Shown one piece after another: positions 7,919 through 15,016 of a stretch of DNA of 49,804 bases (position 1 is its first letter; every line of letters begins with the position of its first letter). The stretch comes from Alkalibacterium gilvum. GTDB taxonomy: Bacteria > Bacillota > Bacilli > Lactobacillales > Carnobacteriaceae_A. The stretch spans positions 1 to 49,804 of the forward strand of contig NZ_FNYW01000007.1 in the NCBI RefSeq assembly GCF_900109085.1, in the 5' to 3' direction. Below the pieces are notes generated by a model, which saw only the letters and a list, made by a program, of their open reading frames with translations, did not search any database and was not told the origin of the DNA. Made by a program: the position numbers and the translations under genes.

Positions 7919-8655
7919 AAAAATCATCTGCATCATTTTTCCATTCATTCATCTTGGGCGTGCTGTCTTATCTAGGCATATGGACCTTACTTTTTATCCT
8001 TTCAAATAATCATGCTATTCCCAGCCCAATTACAACTCTAGAGAAAATGTGGGAGATTAAATATTTACTGGGACTCCATACGCTTGCTAGTAGTTTAAGA
8101 ATTGTTACAGCACTTTTATTGGCTACTATTTTTGCAGTACCACTCGGTATTTTTTTGAGTATGTTTCCTAAATTTGACCGGCTACTTTCACCTTTGTTGT
8201 ATTTTTTATATCCTTTACCAAAAGTTGCTTTTTTGCCCGTTCTTATGCTTTTTTTTGGATTAGGAAATTTTTCCAAAATCCTATTACTCTTTTCTATTAT
8301 TATTTTACAAGTAATTATCTCAGTAAGAGATGGGGCAAACCGCATTCCTGATAACTATCAACGCATCATGTCAAACTTTCAATCCAACACTTGGCAGAAC
8401 ATTCGCTATTTAATTTTACCGGCTATTTTCCCAAATATTCTTGCTAGCTTACGTGTCAGTATAGGTATTGCTCTAGCTTCTCTTTTCTTTGCTGAAAATT
8501 ATGCCACCACTTATGGGCTAGGATACCTTATCCTGAGTGCCTGGATGAAAATGGATTATCCTGAGATGTTTGCAGGCATCTTTTGCATTGCGCTACTTGG
8601 CTTTTTGTTTTTTCAAGCAATTGATGCCTTGGAACGCTTTTCTTATAAGATTTAA
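7915..8655 (+). CDS. ABC importer permease, SsuC/BPD inner-membrane component
   Basis: 246 aa with about six hydrophobic segments. The coupling-helix EAA motif is present in altered form (NTWQNIRYLILPAIFPNILASLRVSIGIALASLF). This is the membrane subunit of the importer encoded with the upstream ATPase; the expected partner is the SsuA/NMT1-like lipoprotein at 5410-6375. Start: ATG overlapping the ATPase stop; the longest frame from 7882 lies inside the ATPase gene and is not used. The 214-bp gap downstream (8656-8869) is AT-rich, with no clear terminator and no gene seen. Confidence 0.88.
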   Translation: MKKSSASFFHSFILGVLSYLGIWTLLFILSNNHAIPSPITTLEKMWEIKYLLGLHTLASSLRIVTALLLATIFAVPLGIFLSMFPKFDRLLSPLLYFLYPLPKVAFLPVLMLFFGLGNFSKILLLFSIIILQVIISVRDGANRIPDNYQRIMSNFQSNTWQNIRYLILPAIFPNILASLRVSIGIALASLFFAENYATTYGLGYLILSAWMKMDYPEMFAGIFCIALLGFLFFQAIDALERFSYKI

Positions 8656-8869
8656 CACTCTAAAATAATCATTATATAAATAATAAATACTAAATGTGAT
8701 AGCTATTCCGTTTTTTTCAAAGAAGTTTACGCTATGAAAATTTAATATCTTTGCTTTTTGTTTATTAAGTAAATGGATAAAATATAGTGAATAGTATGAT
8801 ATCAAAAAAATGATTCGATTGTTCATTCATGCTAGAATGAATATAAGAAAATTATTGGAGGATGATATT

Positions 8870-9250
8870 ATGAACCAAGAACTTGTTGAAATTTGTTTAC
8901 GTGTTAGAGATCTTGAGGCTACATTGGACTTCTATACTAACTTATTTGATTTTGAAGTGGCCAGCCGTAGAGAATTTCCTGAAAAGAAATTTGATTTAGT
9001 TTATCTAAATTCTCCAGAGTCTTCTGTACAAATTGAGCTTACTTATAATTATGATGCAGATCCTTACACTATCGGAGATGGCTTCAGTCATTTAGGTGTG
9101 ACTGTTGATGACTTAGAAAAAATGCATGATGTTTGTAAAGATTCTGCATACAAAACAGGTGAGTTAAAAGGTCTTTCAGGCGGCACACCAAGTTATTTCT
9201 TTGTGACTGACCCTGATGGTTACCGTATTGAAGTAAAACGTAAAAAATAA
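8870..9250 (+). CDS. gloA: VOC-fold glyoxalase I-like protein (lactoylglutathione lyase family)
   Basis: 126 aa with two beta-alpha-beta-beta-beta modules, closely following GloA: LRVRDLEATLDFY, IELTYNY (Glu56), GFSHLGVTVDD (His74) and DPDGYRIEV (Glu121). These correspond to three of the four metal ligands of E. coli GloA (E56, H74, E122). The fourth, His5 in GloA, aligns with Glu7 here. The family converts the hemithioacetal of methylglyoxal and a thiol; the thiol used here is unknown. Start: ATG with SD GGAGG 8 nt upstream; the longer frame from 8810 lacks an SD. Monocistronic, with a strong terminator. Confidence 0.85.
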   Translation: MNQELVEICLRVRDLEATLDFYTNLFDFEVASRREFPEKKFDLVYLNSPESSVQIELTYNYDADPYTIGDGFSHLGVTVDDLEKMHDVCKDSAYKTGELKGLSGGTPSYFFVTDPDGYRIEVKRKK

Positions 9251-9265
9251 CGTTTAAATTAGTTA

Positions 9266-9303
9266 AAAGGAGAGAATACATTTTTTGTATTCTCTCCTTT
9301 TTT
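9266..9303 (+). terminator. Terminator of the glyoxalase gene
   Basis: A 14-bp perfect stem (9266-9279 with 9287-9300) continued by T3 (the stem end adds three more T). Confidence 0.92.
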
Positions 9304-9411
9304 CTATCACTATGCTTTTTTTGATTATAACACCTTACCATGTAACTATACATCTGAGTTTATATCTTCTAGTTCAAGTTATTTTACATACTTTACAGTG
9401 AACATTCATTT

Positions 9412-10236
9412 TCATTCCCCGCCTAATGGATTACGGGATATCTTATTAAAGTCTGCTCTGATAAAGGAATTCGTAGCCAGGAATAAGAATAATACACCAA
9501 AAGCTGTAATAATAAGCCCACTCATCCAAGGCGTGACAACAAAACCATTCAACTCAAAGGCCAAGCCCAGTTCTACCCACTCTGTTTGTGTCAATCCGCC
9601 TTTTTCTAACATAATCGTTCTAAAGAAGGCCGTCGTATAAGTCATGGGATTGAAATACGCAATAAATCGAAGCGCATCAGGTAAAAAAGCAAGTGGAATG
9701 TACGCTCCGGATAAGAAAGTAAAGGGAAGTACGATGGCTTGTTGTACCACTTGAAAAGTGGAAGAACTTTTGACCATTGAAGCTAAGAACAAACCCAGTC
9801 CTGAAAAGACAAGGCCAACGAGCATCAAAGTCAATAAGACAAAAATAACAGTATACCAATGATCAAAGCTCAAGCCGGTAAAGAAACCAATGATTAATAT
9901 TAAAATCCCCTGTGTACTTGCTATTGTAGCAGCTGACAAAATTTGTCCTAAAGCAACTTTGAAACGGCTTGTCGGACTCACTAATATTTCTTTCATATAA
10001 CCTGAAACAGTATCATCGATTGTTGAGGTCGCAATATTCAAAGAAGTTTGGAATACTGTTGCCACTATGATCCCCGCAAGCAAGAATGCGGTGGGATCTT
10101 CTACTTGATCTGTTTTGAAAACTGATTTAAAAATATATAGGAAGAAAAAAGGAATAATTATTGATGTGATGAGTTTGACTCGATCACGGACAAACCCTCT
10201 AATATTTCTTAGCCATAGCGCAGTAATTGTTCTCAT
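9412..10236 (-). CDS. ABC-2 type exporter permease, DrrB-like
   Basis: A 274-aa integral membrane protein with six hydrophobic segments and the ABC-2 signature region (FLSGAYIPLAFLPDALRFIAYFNPMTYTTAFFR). It forms a drug/lipid-type exporter with the upstream ATPase, whose stop it overlaps by 4 nt (ATGA, 10233-10236). The substrate cannot be inferred; DrrAB-type pairs often export hydrophobic compounds. No terminator is obvious in the 111-bp gap to the glyoxalase terminator. Confidence 0.87.
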   Translation of the reverse strand: MRTITALWLRNIRGFVRDRVKLITSIIIPFFFLYIFKSVFKTDQVEDPTAFLLAGIIVATVFQTSLNIATSTIDDTVSGYMKEILVSPTSRFKVALGQILSAATIASTQGILILIIGFFTGLSFDHWYTVIFVLLTLMLVGLVFSGLGLFLASMVKSSSTFQVVQQAIVLPFTFLSGAYIPLAFLPDALRFIAYFNPMTYTTAFFRTIMLEKGGLTQTEWVELGLAFELNGFVVTPWMSGLIITAFGVLFLFLATNSFIRADFNKISRNPLGGE

Positions 10237-11159
10237 TCTGCAGTCTCCTCCCTAATCTCTTTACCTGTGATTTCCAAGAAGACATCATTCAGTGTTCCTT
10301 TTTTTATTTCCAAATCTTTCAACTCATCCTTGAACTGTTCAATGAACTGAAGAAAACCTTGAACAGCGTCAATATGAATATAAAAGGTATCTTTTTCTTT
10401 TTTATACGTTTGATTCTCCTTCTTCAAGGCTTCTTCAAATACCCTTGGGTTTTTAACACTAACAATGGCTTTATCCTTCGTATAAAGACGTTTTAAATTC
10501 TCTGGTGTATCATCAACCATTATCTTCCCATTATCCATAATCGCCACATGATCGCAAATTTCTGCTTCATCCATGTAATGTGTCGTTAGAAAAATAGTAA
10601 TATTTTTTTCTTTTTGTAGTCTAGTTATGTATTCCCACATTCTATTTCGCGTTTGCGGATCCAGACCAGTTGTCGGTTCATCTAAAAACAAAACCTTTGG
10701 ATAATGCAATAATGCACGGGCTATTTCAACACGCCGCTTCATTCCCCCTGAAAGGCTAGATACTCTTTTATGCTGCCACTCCTGTAAATCAACAAGGTTC
10801 AACACAAAATCAATACGTTCTTTAACCTCATGCTTGGGAACACCGTAAAAAACGCAGTGCATCTTTAAATTCTCATTTACCGTCATCTTTTCATCCAATG
10901 TTTGCGATTGAAAAACGACTCCAATTGCTTCACGTACAGCATCTTTTTCAGTCGAGACATCTCTCCCATCAATGAGCAACGTCCCGGATGTTTTTTCCAT
11001 CATCGTACACAATGTATTGATTGTAGTACTCTTCCCCGCTCCATTTGGTCCCAAGAAGGCAAATATACTACCTTCCTCTACTTCAAACGAAACATCATCC
11101 ACTGCTGTAAAATCTCCATATTTTTTAGTATAGTTATTCACTTCAATAATTGGGTTCAT
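10233..11159 (-). CDS. ABC exporter ATP-binding protein, DrrA (daunorubicin-resistance) family
   Basis: 308 aa: Walker A GPNGAGKST (37-45), signature LSGGMKRRVEIARAL, Walker B VLFLDEP, D-loop TGLDPQTR, and H-loop TTHYMDEAE. The ~80-residue C-terminal extension is typical of DrrA-family proteins. It energises the permease encoded immediately downstream. A good inverted repeat (11189-11210) lies upstream, and an OhrR/MarR-type regulator is encoded 0.6 kb further on the same strand. rlmH, between the two, is unrelated in function. Confidence 0.9.
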   Translation of the reverse strand: MNPIIEVNNYTKKYGDFTAVDDVSFEVEEGSIFAFLGPNGAGKSTTINTLCTMMEKTSGTLLIDGRDVSTEKDAVREAIGVVFQSQTLDEKMTVNENLKMHCVFYGVPKHEVKERIDFVLNLVDLQEWQHKRVSSLSGGMKRRVEIARALLHYPKVLFLDEPTTGLDPQTRNRMWEYITRLQKEKNITIFLTTHYMDEAEICDHVAIMDNGKIMVDDTPENLKRLYTKDKAIVSVKNPRVFEEALKKENQTYKKEKDTFYIHIDAVQGFLQFIEQFKDELKDLEIKKGTLNDVFLEITGKEIREETAE

Positions 11160-11188
11160 GATTTTTCTCCTGTTTTTCCTTAATTATC

Positions 11189-11210
11189 GCATTCAATCTA
11201 AAATGAATGC
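11189..11210. promoter_or_regulatory. Inverted repeat upstream of the DrrAB-type exporter operon
   Basis: GCATTCA (11189-11195) and TGAATGC (11204-11210) form a perfect 7-bp dyad around an 8-nt AT-rich centre, in the 65-bp gap between rlmH and the exporter ATPase gene. Size and position suit a repressor operator; which regulator is unknown. It could also be a short intercistronic hairpin, as no T run follows. Confidence 0.4.
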
Positions 11211-11224
11211 ATTAAAAGGCTCAT

Positions 11225-11704
11225 TCACTTATGGTACGGTTCATTCCGCATAATCCGAAATGCTCTGTAGATCTGTTCAACCAAAATGAGTCGCATGAGT
11301 TGGTGGGGATAGGTCATCTTTCCAAATGAGATAGTGGTATCGCTGCGGTCCATGACGGCTTTGCTCAAACCAAGTGAGCCGCCGATGACGAAGACGAGTT
11401 TGCTTTTACCGTGGATCATGAGCTGTTCGATTTCTTTGGCGAAGGATTCGGAGGTGCGTTCTTTGGATTGGATAGCTAGTGTGAAAACATAGGCCTGATC
11501 GGGAATTTTTGAGAGCAGTCTGTCGCCTTCTTTCTCTTTTACTTGTTCCATTTCTGCTTCACTCAGATTTTCTGGTGCTTTTTCATCAGGTACTTCAATA
11601 ACCTTTATTTTTGTGTAGGCACCTAAGCGTTTAGTGTACTCTTCAATGCCTTTTTTTAAGTATTTCTCTTTTAATTTACCAACCGATAAAATGGTGATAT
11701 CCAT
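11225..11704 (-). CDS. rlmH: 23S rRNA pseudouridine-1915 N3-methyltransferase RlmH
   Basis: 159 aa, the normal RlmH length. SPOUT-class features are visible: [11 protein letters not shown] (AdoMet-binding knot) and the nearly invariant C-terminus [22 protein letters not shown]...EPYHK. It methylates N3 of pseudouridine 1915 in helix 69 of 23S rRNA on the assembled 70S ribosome. In Firmicutes it commonly follows htrA next to the wal operon, as here except for an inserted regulator gene. Start: ATG with SD GGAG. Base composition in 11330-11480 is visibly richer in G+C than the surroundings. Confidence 0.95.
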   Translation of the reverse strand: MDITILSVGKLKEKYLKKGIEEYTKRLGAYTKIKVIEVPDEKAPENLSEAEMEQVKEKEGDRLLSKIPDQAYVFTLAIQSKERTSESFAKEIEQLMIHGKSKLVFVIGGSLGLSKAVMDRSDTTISFGKMTYPHQLMRLILVEQIYRAFRIMRNEPYHK

Positions 11705-11719
11705 AATGGACTCCTTTGC

Positions 11720-12145
11720 TTAAACTTGATCAAGTACCTTCGTTAATAATCGTTTTAGTTCGTCAAATTCTTCGGACTCTAAATGTATTTCTTTGGAAAA
11801 TTGATTCGGGATTTCTTCAGCTTGCTTTTCAATGCTCCGACCTTTTTCTGTGAGACTTATTTTTACAACACGTTCGTCTTCGTTACAACGTGTACGTTTC
11901 ACTAAACCGTGTTCTTCCATACGTCTAAGCATAGGAGTCAATGTCCCAGAGTCTAGGTATAAGCGCTTGCCTAAATCTTTAACCGTTACTATCTTATCTT
12001 CAAACAGGACAAGCAGCACTAAATATTGTGGATAGGTTAAAGCTAATTTCATCAATAATGGACGATACATTTTTGTAATCTGTCTTGATGCTGCGTATAA
12101 AGGAAAACAGATTTGATTATTTAATTTCAAAATATCTTTAGTCAC
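11720..12145 (-). CDS. MarR-family regulator of the OhrR (organic hydroperoxide sensor) subgroup
   Basis: 141 aa winged-helix MarR protein. The N-terminus LNNQICFPLYAASR carries the reactive cysteine (Cys13) at the position characteristic of one-Cys OhrR sensors, followed by YPQYLVLLVLFED and the DNA-recognition region. OhrR proteins release DNA when this Cys is oxidised by organic peroxides and normally control ohr. No ohr gene lies in the window. Start: the second GTG (12145), with GAGGAG 8 nt upstream; the first GTG (12154) abuts the SD. It is read into rlmH after a 15-nt gap, so rlmH may be co-transcribed. An imperfect dyad lies upstream (12195-12224). Confidence 0.85.
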   Translation of the reverse strand: MTKDILKLNNQICFPLYAASRQITKMYRPLLMKLALTYPQYLVLLVLFEDKIVTVKDLGKRLYLDSGTLTPMLRRMEEHGLVKRTRCNEDERVVKISLTEKGRSIEKQAEEIPNQFSKEIHLESEEFDELKRLLTKVLDQV

Positions 12146-12168
12146 CTCGTTCACTCCTCTTTTTACTT

Positions 12169-12224
12169 ATTATAACAAGTTCTGTTTAAAGTTCATACAA
12201 CGCATAATAATTTTTATTGCGTAT
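12169..12224 (-). promoter_or_regulatory. Putative promoter and operator of the ohrR-like gene
   Basis: On the minus strand a TATAAT hexamer lies at 12174-12169. About 20 bp upstream is an imperfect inverted repeat: ACGCATAATAA (12200-12210) against TTATTGCGT (12214-12222), with two bulged bases, flanked by ATAC on the left and AT on the right. Position over the -35 region suits autoregulation. The sequence does not match a strict OhrR box, so the assignment is tentative. Confidence 0.4.
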
Positions 12225-12247
12225 AAATAAATATAGCATCATTTAAC

Positions 12248-12602
12248 TTATTCACAGTCTCCACAAGATATTTTTTGCTTGTGTATAAGGTTTTTTCCTT
12301 GTTCGCCGACACATTCCCACAGTTATCCACAAAGTTATGCACATATCCACAGCTCCTTTGTTCCCATTCAAATTATGAAAGCTTGACTTATTGCGCATTT
12401 ATTCTTTGTACTTACTAAAAGTTATGCACAGTTTTCAACAAGCTATTCTTTTTTTAAAAATAAAAAGAAACGTTTTACCTACGCCTTTAAAAGACTACAT
12501 TATTTTTATTCAAATAAGTTATGCACATCTTTTTTAAGCGATGTGCATAACTTATTCCATACAATTACTGGTGTTATCACATTTTAAAAATAGTTATCCA
12601 CA
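12248..12602. other. DnaA-box cluster outside oriC, in the gap between htrA and the ohrR-like gene
   Basis: Eight 9-mers match TTATNCACA: forward at 12248-12256 (T), 12323-12331 (C, perfect consensus), 12335-12343 (G), 12422-12430 (G), 12519-12527 (G) and 12594-12602 (C, perfect), and reverse at 12280-12288 (A) and 12542-12550 (G). ATATCCACA at 12343-12351 adds a near match sharing a base with its neighbour. The spacing 12323/12335/12343 is close to that of cooperative DnaA arrays. This is the only content of the 12155-12624 gap besides the regulator promoter; no ORF was seen. No DnaA-trio was found. From memory, Bacillus subtilis also has a DnaA-bound cluster beside yydA (rlmH). Confidence 0.85.
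12513..12556. repeat. Perfect 17-bp inverted repeat carrying two facing DnaA boxes
   Basis: AATAAGTTATGCACATC (12513-12529) and its exact reverse complement (12540-12556) enclose the 10-nt loop TTTTTTAAGC. Each arm contains one TTATGCACA. No T run follows either side close enough for an efficient terminator. It could extrude as a cruciform or bind a DnaA dimer symmetrically. Confidence 0.85.
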
Positions 12603-12624
12603 CACGAACATCCCGTCTTTTCTT

Positions 12625-12657
12625 TAAAAAACGCACAATCTAAAATAGACTGTGCGT
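12625..12657 (-). terminator. Terminator of htrA
   Basis: ACGCACA (12631-12637) pairs with TGTGCGT (12651-12657), with inner TCTA/TAGA pairing. On the minus strand the stem is followed by TTTTTT. It begins 12 nt after the htrA stop. Confidence 0.88.
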
Positions 12658-12668
12658 AAGTAATGATA

Positions 12669-13856
12669 TTATATTGTTTCACCCGCTGTGCTGCGCATTG
12701 TTAACCTTGCTTTCTGTAACTCTCCGTCACGATAAAATTCAATCTCAACTTCATTTCCGATTTCTGTATCATAAATTTCTTTTCTTAGTTCGATACCATT
12801 CGCCACTTCTTCTCCATCAAATGAAACAATAACATCATTGGTTTCTAGTCCTGCTTCTGCTGCTGAACCATCTGATTGTACTTCTGCGATTACGATTCCG
12901 CCTTTGACGTCTTCTGGAAGATTCAATATCGCTTCTTGCTGTTGTGGTGAAACGAGAGATAAATCGACCATAGAGACACCAATAACTGGTCTTATAACTT
13001 CACCATTTTTTTCAAGCTGACTAATAATATCTACTGCATCATTACTTGGTATAGCAAAGCCCATACCTTCAATAGATGAAGACGAGATTTTCATTGAGTT
13101 TATCCCTACGACCTGGCCTGCAATATTTATTAATGGCCCGCCTGAGTTTCCTGGGTTTATGGCTGCATCTGTTTGAATAGCCGTCATTTCCCAATCATTT
13201 TCATCATCCATGTTTGTATCAACCGGAACGGTTCGGCCGGTAGCTGAGATAATACCTGACGTTACTGAGGAGGCAAAGTTAGTGCCTAACGGTGAACCTA
13301 TAGCTATTGCTGGCTCTCCCACAGTTAAATTCTCTGAGTCTCCAAATTCTGCAGTGGCTGATATATCTTTTGAATCAATAGATAAAACGGCTAAATCGGT
13401 CCATAAGTCGGCACCTACTATAGATGCTTCAACGCGAGATCCGTCTTTAAATAATACTTCAATCGCGTCTGAGCCATCAACAACGTGATTATTAGTAAAG
13501 ATGTAGGCTGTATCACCGTCTATTTTATAAACGGCACCACTACCTGTACCTACTTGTTGTAATTGTTCTTCATCAGATTGCTGTGAGCCTTCATACCATC
13601 CATACGGGTTTTGCCCTACTTTCTGCATGTTTATGATTGAAACGACCGATTCGTCTACTTCTTTTACAGCATCTGTAATATCAGACGTTACGTCTACACG
13701 TATTTCTGATATTTGAACATCTCCTTCTTCATTAGCTTTTTCTTCAACATTTTCCTCATTATTTGTTCCTATATTCGAATCAATTGTATCGCATCCAGCT
13801 AATACAGCCCCCGATAAGCTTAATGCTAACAATATTTTATATACATTCTTTTTCAT
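12669..13856 (-). CDS. htrA: HtrA/DegP-type serine protease, predicted lipoprotein
   Basis: 395 aa. The N-terminus MKKNVYKILLALSLSGAVLAGC ends in a lipobox (LAGC, Cys22), so the protease should be lipid-anchored outside the membrane rather than held by the transmembrane helix usual in Firmicutes HtrA. An acidic linker is followed by a trypsin-like domain with catalytic His124 (TNNHVVDG), Asp154 (WTDLAVL) and Ser238 (NPGNSGGPL), and one C-terminal PDZ domain (about 285-385). Role: degradation or chaperoning of misfolded exported proteins. It follows walJ as in many Lactobacillales. Start: ATG with SD GGGGGAAT. A 20-bp palindrome lies 76 bp upstream. Confidence 0.93.
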   Translation of the reverse strand: MKKNVYKILLALSLSGAVLAGCDTIDSNIGTNNEENVEEKANEEGDVQISEIRVDVTSDITDAVKEVDESVVSIINMQKVGQNPYGWYEGSQQSDEEQLQQVGTGSGAVYKIDGDTAYIFTNNHVVDGSDAIEVLFKDGSRVEASIVGADLWTDLAVLSIDSKDISATAEFGDSENLTVGEPAIAIGSPLGTNFASSVTSGIISATGRTVPVDTNMDDENDWEMTAIQTDAAINPGNSGGPLINIAGQVVGINSMKISSSSIEGMGFAIPSNDAVDIISQLEKNGEVIRPVIGVSMVDLSLVSPQQQEAILNLPEDVKGGIVIAEVQSDGSAAEAGLETNDVIVSFDGEEVANGIELRKEIYDTEIGNEVEIEFYRDGELQKARLTMRSTAGETI

Positions 13857-13931
13857 GAGTTATTCCCCCAGTGATCTTATTTACACTATCTATTTTACTT
13901 GTTATTCATGACATTTTTATGTCTTTTGATT

Positions 13932-13951
13932 AATTATATCATGATATAATT
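13932..13951. promoter_or_regulatory. Perfect 20-bp palindrome upstream of htrA
   Basis: AATTATATCATGATATAATT reads identically on both strands and contains a TATAAT -10 hexamer for leftward transcription (13939-13934) and another rightward. A stress regulator could bind over the htrA -10. The remaining 13857-14044 interval is AT-rich with no gene seen. Confidence 0.5.
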
Positions 13952-14044
13952 TTACCATAATCCATTTTCTTATCGTATTATTAAGCTTTTTGAAGAAATT
14001 TTGAGTATTTTATGATTTTATTCAAACTTTGTCTGTTTAGAAAT

Positions 14045-14092
14045 AACAAAAACGTCCACCGCCTGCAGAGTACTGCAAGTAATGGACGCTTC
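14045..14092 (-). terminator. Terminator of the wal operon after walJ
   Basis: CGTCCA (14053-14058) with TGGACG (14083-14088) and inner TGCAG/CTGCA pairing; TTTTTG follows on the minus strand. It separates walJ from htrA. Confidence 0.8.
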
Positions 14093-14099
14093 ATTTTGT

Positions 14100-14912
14100 T
14101 TATAAAATAAATAATGGGCACGGTTCTGCTGGATCTGTGTCATACAATCGAAACTGCTCGTTTACGCCAGTGTCTTTTCTTAACAAAATATCTTCAACCG
14201 TTTGATGAGCAATCTCTTTGATATTATTTTCCTTACTTAGATGCCCGAGATAGATACGCTTAGTGTTGTCACCAATAATTTCCGATAAGGCTAATGCACC
14301 ATCTTCATTAGATAAATGGCCCTTATCGCTAATAATACGCTGTTTGAGCGACCATGGGTATTTCCCCATACGCAACATGCTTAAATCATGATTACTTTCA
14401 AAGAGATAGGCATCAGCGTCTTTAACGAGCCCACGCATACGATCGCTGACATAGCCTGTATCTGTAAGCACTACAAAGCGTTTATTATTTTTTTGAAACG
14501 CATAAAACTGAGGATCGACAGCATCATGAGAGACTCCAAAACTTTGTATATCAATATCACCGATAGACAATGTTTTCTCTTTTCCAAAATGATGTTTCTG
14601 TTCTACCTTTAATTTACCTAGCTTGGGTTCCATCGCCTGCCATGTTTTTTGGTTTGCGTAAATATCTAAATCAAATTTTCGGGCTAAAATCCCGACTCCT
14701 TTGATATGATCCGTATGCTCATGAGTCACAAGTATAGCATCCAAGTCTTGTGGACGACGATTTATTTTATTTAACATTTCTATTGTTTTTTTGCCACTAA
14801 ATCCACAATCAACTAATAGTTTTGTTTGATCCGTTTCGATGTAAGTGACATTACCGGTACTTCCGCTAGCTAAAACACTGATACGCAAGCCGGATGATTC
14901 TGATTGCATCAT
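14100..14912 (-). CDS. walJ: MBL-fold metallohydrolase WalJ (YycJ)
   Basis: 270 aa metallo-beta-lactamase-fold enzyme: SVLASGSTGN opening, metal motif THEHTDHIKG (His64, His66, Asp68, His69), and later LTDTGY and H-L-S-x-E. WalJ is the last gene of the wal operon; it is thought to be a nuclease-like phosphodiesterase linked to replication and cell-wall coordination, but its substrate is unsettled. Start: ATG 14912 with AAGGAGAGG 10 nt upstream, adjacent to a second ATG (14909); the frame's first ATG at 14939 overlaps the SD region and is rejected. It ends at the operon terminator. Confidence 0.9.
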   Translation of the reverse strand: MMQSESSGLRISVLASGSTGNVTYIETDQTKLLVDCGFSGKKTIEMLNKINRRPQDLDAILVTHEHTDHIKGVGILARKFDLDIYANQKTWQAMEPKLGKLKVEQKHHFGKEKTLSIGDIDIQSFGVSHDAVDPQFYAFQKNNKRFVVLTDTGYVSDRMRGLVKDADAYLFESNHDLSMLRMGKYPWSLKQRIISDKGHLSNEDGALALSEIIGDNTKRIYLGHLSKENNIKEIAHQTVEDILLRKDTGVNEQFRLYDTDPAEPCPLFIL

Positions 14913-15016
14913 GACATTGATTCCTCTCCTTGCAAGCATTCATGAACTATCTTACAACAAGACTCCTCTTATTAGCAAGACTACTTTTCTCTATTCTATC
15001 CTTCTAAAGATTTCAA

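Noticed and set aside
12155-12668. Second replication origin (plasmid-like or integrated replicon) at the DnaA-box cluster
   Set aside because: No initiator gene, iterons, AT-rich unwinding element or DnaA-trio accompany the boxes; a titration or regulatory cluster is simpler.
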